Assembly: GCA_033964015.1 (NCBI GenBank)
Contig: CM066919.1
Span: forward strand, 744,001 to 808,000
Origin: Scolanthus callimorphus
Taxonomy: Eukaryota > Cnidaria > Anthozoa > Actiniaria > Edwardsiidae
Direction: 5' to 3'
DNA length: 64,000 bases
The notes below the pieces were generated by a model that saw only the letters and a list, made by a program, of their open reading frames with translations, had not been told where the DNA came from and ran no database searches. Below are positions 47,101 to 53,100 of this stretch, one piece after another (positions within the stretch are counted from its first letter, which is position 1; the number at the start of each line of letters is the position of its first letter). The translations under genes were made by a program, and so were the position numbers.

Positions 47101-50100
47101 TTCTCTACTCTGCCGCTGAATAGGCATCGACGACGCATAAATACAGCGGGAGCCTCAATTTGAAGTCGAAAAAGTTGTAAATACCGACGAGAAACTGATA
47201 AAGCTTGAATTGAGACGATAGACAAACTAGAGGATACTTTTCCGACTCTCTGGTATTCACAACGTTTTCGGATCTTTCTTGGTGTTGTAATTCACCAGAG
47301 GCATAAAGACAATAGAAGACAAAAGACCGTAGAACGAAACAATAAGCTCCAATCCAAAATACAATACATCTTGCAACACCAAGAAAGACCCCTTTTTCGG
47401 CTTCAAATTGAGGCCCATGCTGTATTTATGCGCCGTTGATGCCTATTCAGCGGTAGAGTAGATACTTCGAAACTGGACTATCATGAAAATCGCAGCAACC
47501 TTTAACTTTTTTTTCTTCAGAGTCTGGGCGCACTGTATGATAAACTGAACGTGAAGTACAACCTACCGTCGTACCCCAATATATACGTGACACGAGACCG
47601 CGCAAGCGTCATGTTAGCACCCAAGACCTACTGCCACCCCAATGACTACCTGTTCCATTACAACACAACCACTGTCTTACTTGAGGCACACAATATCATC
47701 AATGGGTTGATCAACAGCTCGGGGTGTCCTGACTCCATGTTTAATGCTGCAGTGAGGTGAGACGGGGCGGGAGCCACCAGACGTGGGTCGGGAATACCGC
47801 ATGTGGAACCAGGACGCATGCCCACGGAGCTCACTTTGAAGCGGGGGGAGCGGGAGGCTTATAAGAAAGAATGTGTCACCAAAATGGGGGGGGGGGGGGC
47901 TGCCTTATAGAAATGTATGAAAATTTGTCAAGAAGTGATGGTGTTTCAGCTCCCCCAGCCTCTCCCCCTCCGCAGGCCGTGTGACGTATAGCGGGCGGGG
48001 GGGGGGGGGGGGGGGGGGGCGAGGTGTTACGATTTTACTTAGCTTAAATGCACTAGTTCAATTCATACGGAATAACCAAAATGGAATTCGTCTATCGTCG
48101 AAAAGATGGAATAGACAAAATCGGCTAACGGTGTTTACATCTTGTTGCCACCCAATTCAAATCATGTGATGATTCCTTTGTTAGTTCTGCACATACACTA
48201 TTGCAATCGGTCGACTGAGAACCATTGGACAATTTTAAACACCCAAAGGAATCATCACATGATCTGAATTGGGTGGCAACAAGATGTAAACACCGTTAGC
48301 CGATTTGGTCTATTAGATTGCACCTTTAATCGCCCCCTTGAATGTGGTGTTTCATTTTGGCGCACGGAAAAATGAAAATCAATTTTTGTTCGTGCAACAC
48401 TTACCGGGAGAGCCAGGAAACGGGCGAGAAAGGTTCAGTGTTCAACCATTGATAATTTTGGTTATAGTTGTCATTTCACGAACGTTTCTGCAGGAGTTTT
48501 TAAGTAAAACATTTTGAATTTTATGTTTTAGGCCAGATGTAATGGTGGCTTCCAAAATGGAGAAGATCTGGTTAAACCGGTCTTACGAGCAGATCAAAGA
48601 CGTTCGTTGGACATACGTTGGAACTCGAAGCGGTGTTTTCATGACTTTCCCTGGTCACCGATCACGGCAAAACTACGACCCTACAAGGTCAGCTAAAGAT
48701 ATTAGAATTGTCACAGCAATAGGCTCCTTGCAGCTCAACAGTCATGTTGCTACGAGCCTATGAATAGACCTCGAGATTCAGCCGAGCATAACTGGAGAGC
48801 AAACAAAACTTTTAGTTTACTTGTTTACGAAATCTGAGCGATAACTTAACATAATCGAAGTGATTTGACCAAGTTCTTTATTAGCCGGTAAAAGATTACA
48901 CTTGCGTTACAAATTTTCTTGCGTAGTACAATCATGGATCCTAAACAGTTCACGATCCATGGTACAAACACGTGACAGACGAACTGCAAATAGCCTATAG
49001 ACAAGTGTTTTAAACACAATGGTTACAACATTTTTCTTTTGTTTTGTATTCAGGCGTCCGTGGTACCAGCGTACGCTAGTGAACCCAGCTAAGACAGCCG
49101 TGTCTAACGCGTACATGGACGCTAGTGGTATTGGTAAAGTCATCACGATATCCCAGGCCGTGTTCCAGGGAAGGCCTGCCATCAAGGAGAACTGTACAGG
49201 GGAACATAACCTGAGGGGAGGATGTCCGTGTACTAGGTAAGGGGAACTGTACAGGGGAACATAACCTGAGGGGAGGATGTCCGTGTACTAGGTAAGGGGG
49301 ACTGTACAGGGGAACATAACCTGAGGGGAGGATGCCCGTGTACTAGGTAAGGGGAACTGTACAGGGGAACATAACCTGAGGGGAGGATGTCCGTGTACTA
49401 GGTAAGGGGAACTGTACAGGGGAACATAACCTGAGGGGAGGATGTCCGTGTACTAGGTAAGGGGGACTGTACAGGGAACATAACCTGAGGGGAGGATGTC
49501 TGTGTACTAGGTAAGGGGAACTGTACAGGGAACATAACCTGAGGGGAGGATGTCCGTGTACTAGGTAAGGGGAACTGTACAGGGGAACATAACCTGAGGG
49601 GAGGATGTCCGTGTACTAGGTAAGGGGAACTGTACAGGGGAACATAACCTGAGGGGAGGATGTCCGTGTACTAGGTAAGGGGAACTGTACAGGGGAACAT
49701 AACCTGAGGGGAGGATGTCCGTGTACTAGGTAAGAGGAACTGTACAGGGAACATAAGAGGGGAGGATGTCTGTGTACTAGGTAAGGGGAACTGTACAGGG
49801 AACATAACCTAAGGGGAGGATGCCCGTGTACTAGGTAAGGGGAACTGTACAGGGGAACATAACCTGAGGGGAGGATGTCCGTGTACTAGGTAAGGGGAAC
49901 TGTACAGGTGAACATAACCTGAGGGGAGGATGTCCGTGTACTAGGTAAGGGGAACTGTACAGGGGAACATAACCTCAGGGGAGGATGTCCGTGTACTAGG
50001 TAAGGGGAACTGTACAGGGCAACATAACCTGAGGGGAGGATGTCCGTGTACTAGGTAAGGGGAACTGTACAGGGGAACATAACCTGAGGGGAGGATGCCC

Positions 50101-53100
50101 GTGTACTAAGTAAGGGGAACTGTACAGGGGAACATAACCTGAGGGGAGGATGCCCGTGTACTAGGTAAGGGGAACTGTACAGGGGAACATAACCTGAAGG
50201 GAGGATGCCCGTGTACTATGTAAGGGGAACTGTACAGGGGAACATAACCTGAGGGGAGGATGTCCGTGTACTAGGTAAGGGGAACTGTACAGGGGAACAT
50301 AACCTGAGGGGAGGATGTCCGTGTACTAGGTAAGGGGAACTGTACAGGGGAACATAACCTGAGGGGAGGATGTCCGTGTACTAGGTAAGGGGAACTGTAC
50401 AGGGCAACATAACCTGAGGGGAGGATGTCCGTGTACTAGGTAAGGGGAACTGTACAGGGGAACATAACCTGAGGGGAGGATGTCCGTGTACTAGGTAAGG
50501 GGAACTGTACAGGGGAACATAGCCTGAGGGGAAGGATGCCCGTGTACTAGGTAAGGGGAACTGTACAGGGGAACATAACCTGAGGGGAGGATGTCCGTGT
50601 ACTAGGTAAGGGGAACTGTACAGGGGAACATAACCTGAGGGGAGGATGTCCGTGTACTAGGTAAGGGGGACTGTACAGGGAACATAACCTGAGGGGAGGA
50701 TGTCGGTGTACTACGTAAGGGGAACTGTACAGGGAACATTACCTAAGGGGAGGATGCCCGTGTACTAGGTAAGGGGAACTGTACAGGGGAACATAACCTG
50801 AGGGGAGGATGTCCGTGTACTAGGTAAGGGGAACTGTACAGGGGAACATAACCTGAGGGGAGGATGTCCGTGTACTAGGTAAGGGGAATTGTACAGGGCA
50901 ACATAACCTGAGGGGAGGATGTCCGTGTACTAGGTAAGGGGAACTGTACAGGGGAACATAACCTGAGGGGAGGATGCCCGTGTACTAGGTAAGGGGAACT
51001 GTACAGGGGAACATAACCTGAAGGGAGGATGCCCGTGTACTATGTAAGGGGAACTGTACAGGGGAACATAACCTGAGGGGAGGATGTCCGTGTACTAGGT
51101 AAGGCGAACTGTACAGGGGAACATAACCTGAGGGGAGGATGCCCGTGTACTAGGTAAGGGGAACTGTACAGGGGAACATAACCTGAGGGGAGGATGCCCG
51201 TGTACTAGGTAAGGGGAACTGTACAGGGGAACATAACCTGAGGGGAGGATGTCCGTGTACTAGGTAAGGGGAACTGTACAGGGGAACATAACCTGAGGGG
51301 AGGATGCCCGTGTACTAGGTAAGGGGAACTGTAAAGGGGAACATAACCTGAGGGGAGGATGTCCGTGTACTAGGTAGGGGAACGGTACAGGGGAACATAA
51401 CCTGAGGGGAGGATGTCCGTGTACTAGGTAAGGGGGACTGTACAGGGAACATAACCTGAAGGGAGGATGTCTGTGTACTAGGTAAGGGGAACTGTACAGG
51501 GAACATAACCTGAGGGGAGGATGCCCGTGTACTAGGTAAGGGGAACTGTACAGGGGAACATAACCTGAGGGGAGGATGCCCGTGTACTAGGTAAGGGGAA
51601 CTGTACAGGGGAACATAACCTGAGGGGAGGATGTCCGTGTACTAGGTAAGGGACTGTGCAGGGAACATAACCTGAGGGGAGGATGTCTGTGTACTAGGTA
51701 AGGGGGACTGTACAGGGGAACATAACCTGAGGGGAGGATGTCCGTGTACTAGGTAAGGGGGCCTGTACAGGGGAACATAACCTGAGGGGAGGATGTCCGT
51801 GTACTAGGTAAGGGGAACTGTACAGGGGAACATAACCTGAGGGGAGGATGTCCGTGTACTAGGTAAGGGGAACGTCATCATCATCAACATCATCGACAAT
51901 CCATTCACCTCGGTTATTCAGCAAGAACAACAACGTCAAAACTTCATCAGAAACATCCCCACTATCATGAACTGCATCATGAAGAACACAGTCAACAGTA
52001 GCAACATCATCATAATCATCACCGTCATGATTCTTGCTGACTTCATTGCTATCACTACTCTTCGTTTGCCTGTAAAGCAACTTTAAAACCCCACCGAAGT
52101 CGCTTCTTTGATGTTGAACTCCGTGAAGATCTTGTGCCCTATACATTATTAATGTTATTTTTCCATCTTCCCAGTGACCGAACATGCCTGTCAGGAAAGT
52201 GCCGTTCCTATGGTAACAACCAAACCCTGTGTGCAGGTGACCGCGTGGAGGCTGTGACCGCGTTAGATATCATGTATAGCGACTTCCACAAGCGAGTCTA
52301 CGAGTTGATGAAAACACCAGATGGGGAAAGGTATTCGCTTCCCACTCAACCGACCACTTTGTGTGGTTGTGCGCGACAGAGCAGAAGTTACCAAAAATAA
52401 AATGTCTAACCTCGCCATATTTCAAAATATAAGCTCAAGATTCCGTATACAAAGAGTTTCTGTGGCCAAATGCTTAATTCCAATTTTTAAAGAAATTTGA
52501 AGAATATGACTATTAGATATATTCGACCAAAGTTTGCATAATTCCTAATCAAAGTACTAATTCTCCCATAAAATGGCACAGAAACCAAAGTTTAAAGCCT
52601 AATATTTCAAAGACGGATTCATTAGAAAAAAGTCATTTTGGATATTTTGTTTTCCATCAAATGAGGAGTCTGTATGCAAAACATCAAGCTTATCTGAGTT
52701 AACCCGACCTTACTATTTGAGGTTTAGTGATTTTAGCAGGGGTTTTCCGCTCTGTCGTTGTGAGCTTAATATTTTGTGGTAAAAACAGCTTGAAAAGAGC
52801 TAGCGATATTCGACTTTTTACCGAATAGAGCTACCGTTTGTTTACACATTTCCAATTTTAGATCACGACATTCCTTTGAATATATTTGGGATTCCTCGAT
52901 ATTCATAAAATGCTTCAGTTTTGGCGCAAAAAGGCAGAAAAAGAAAGAAAGAATTCTTATGAGAGTTTGGGGCTTTGCAACATCGTCCCCAAACGTTTTG
53001 ATGTGTTATAAGAAACATATGAACAATTATTATTCAGCACTTCGATGCACTGCCCAAATATGGTCATTGGAACGCCAATAGCTGTCTTCTGTACATGACA

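Noticed and set aside
46734..47225. 163-codon minus-strand ORF with repeated SYCVILRHT
   Set aside because: Artefact of the AGTATGACGC minisatellite in intron 10; it is open in all three frames there.
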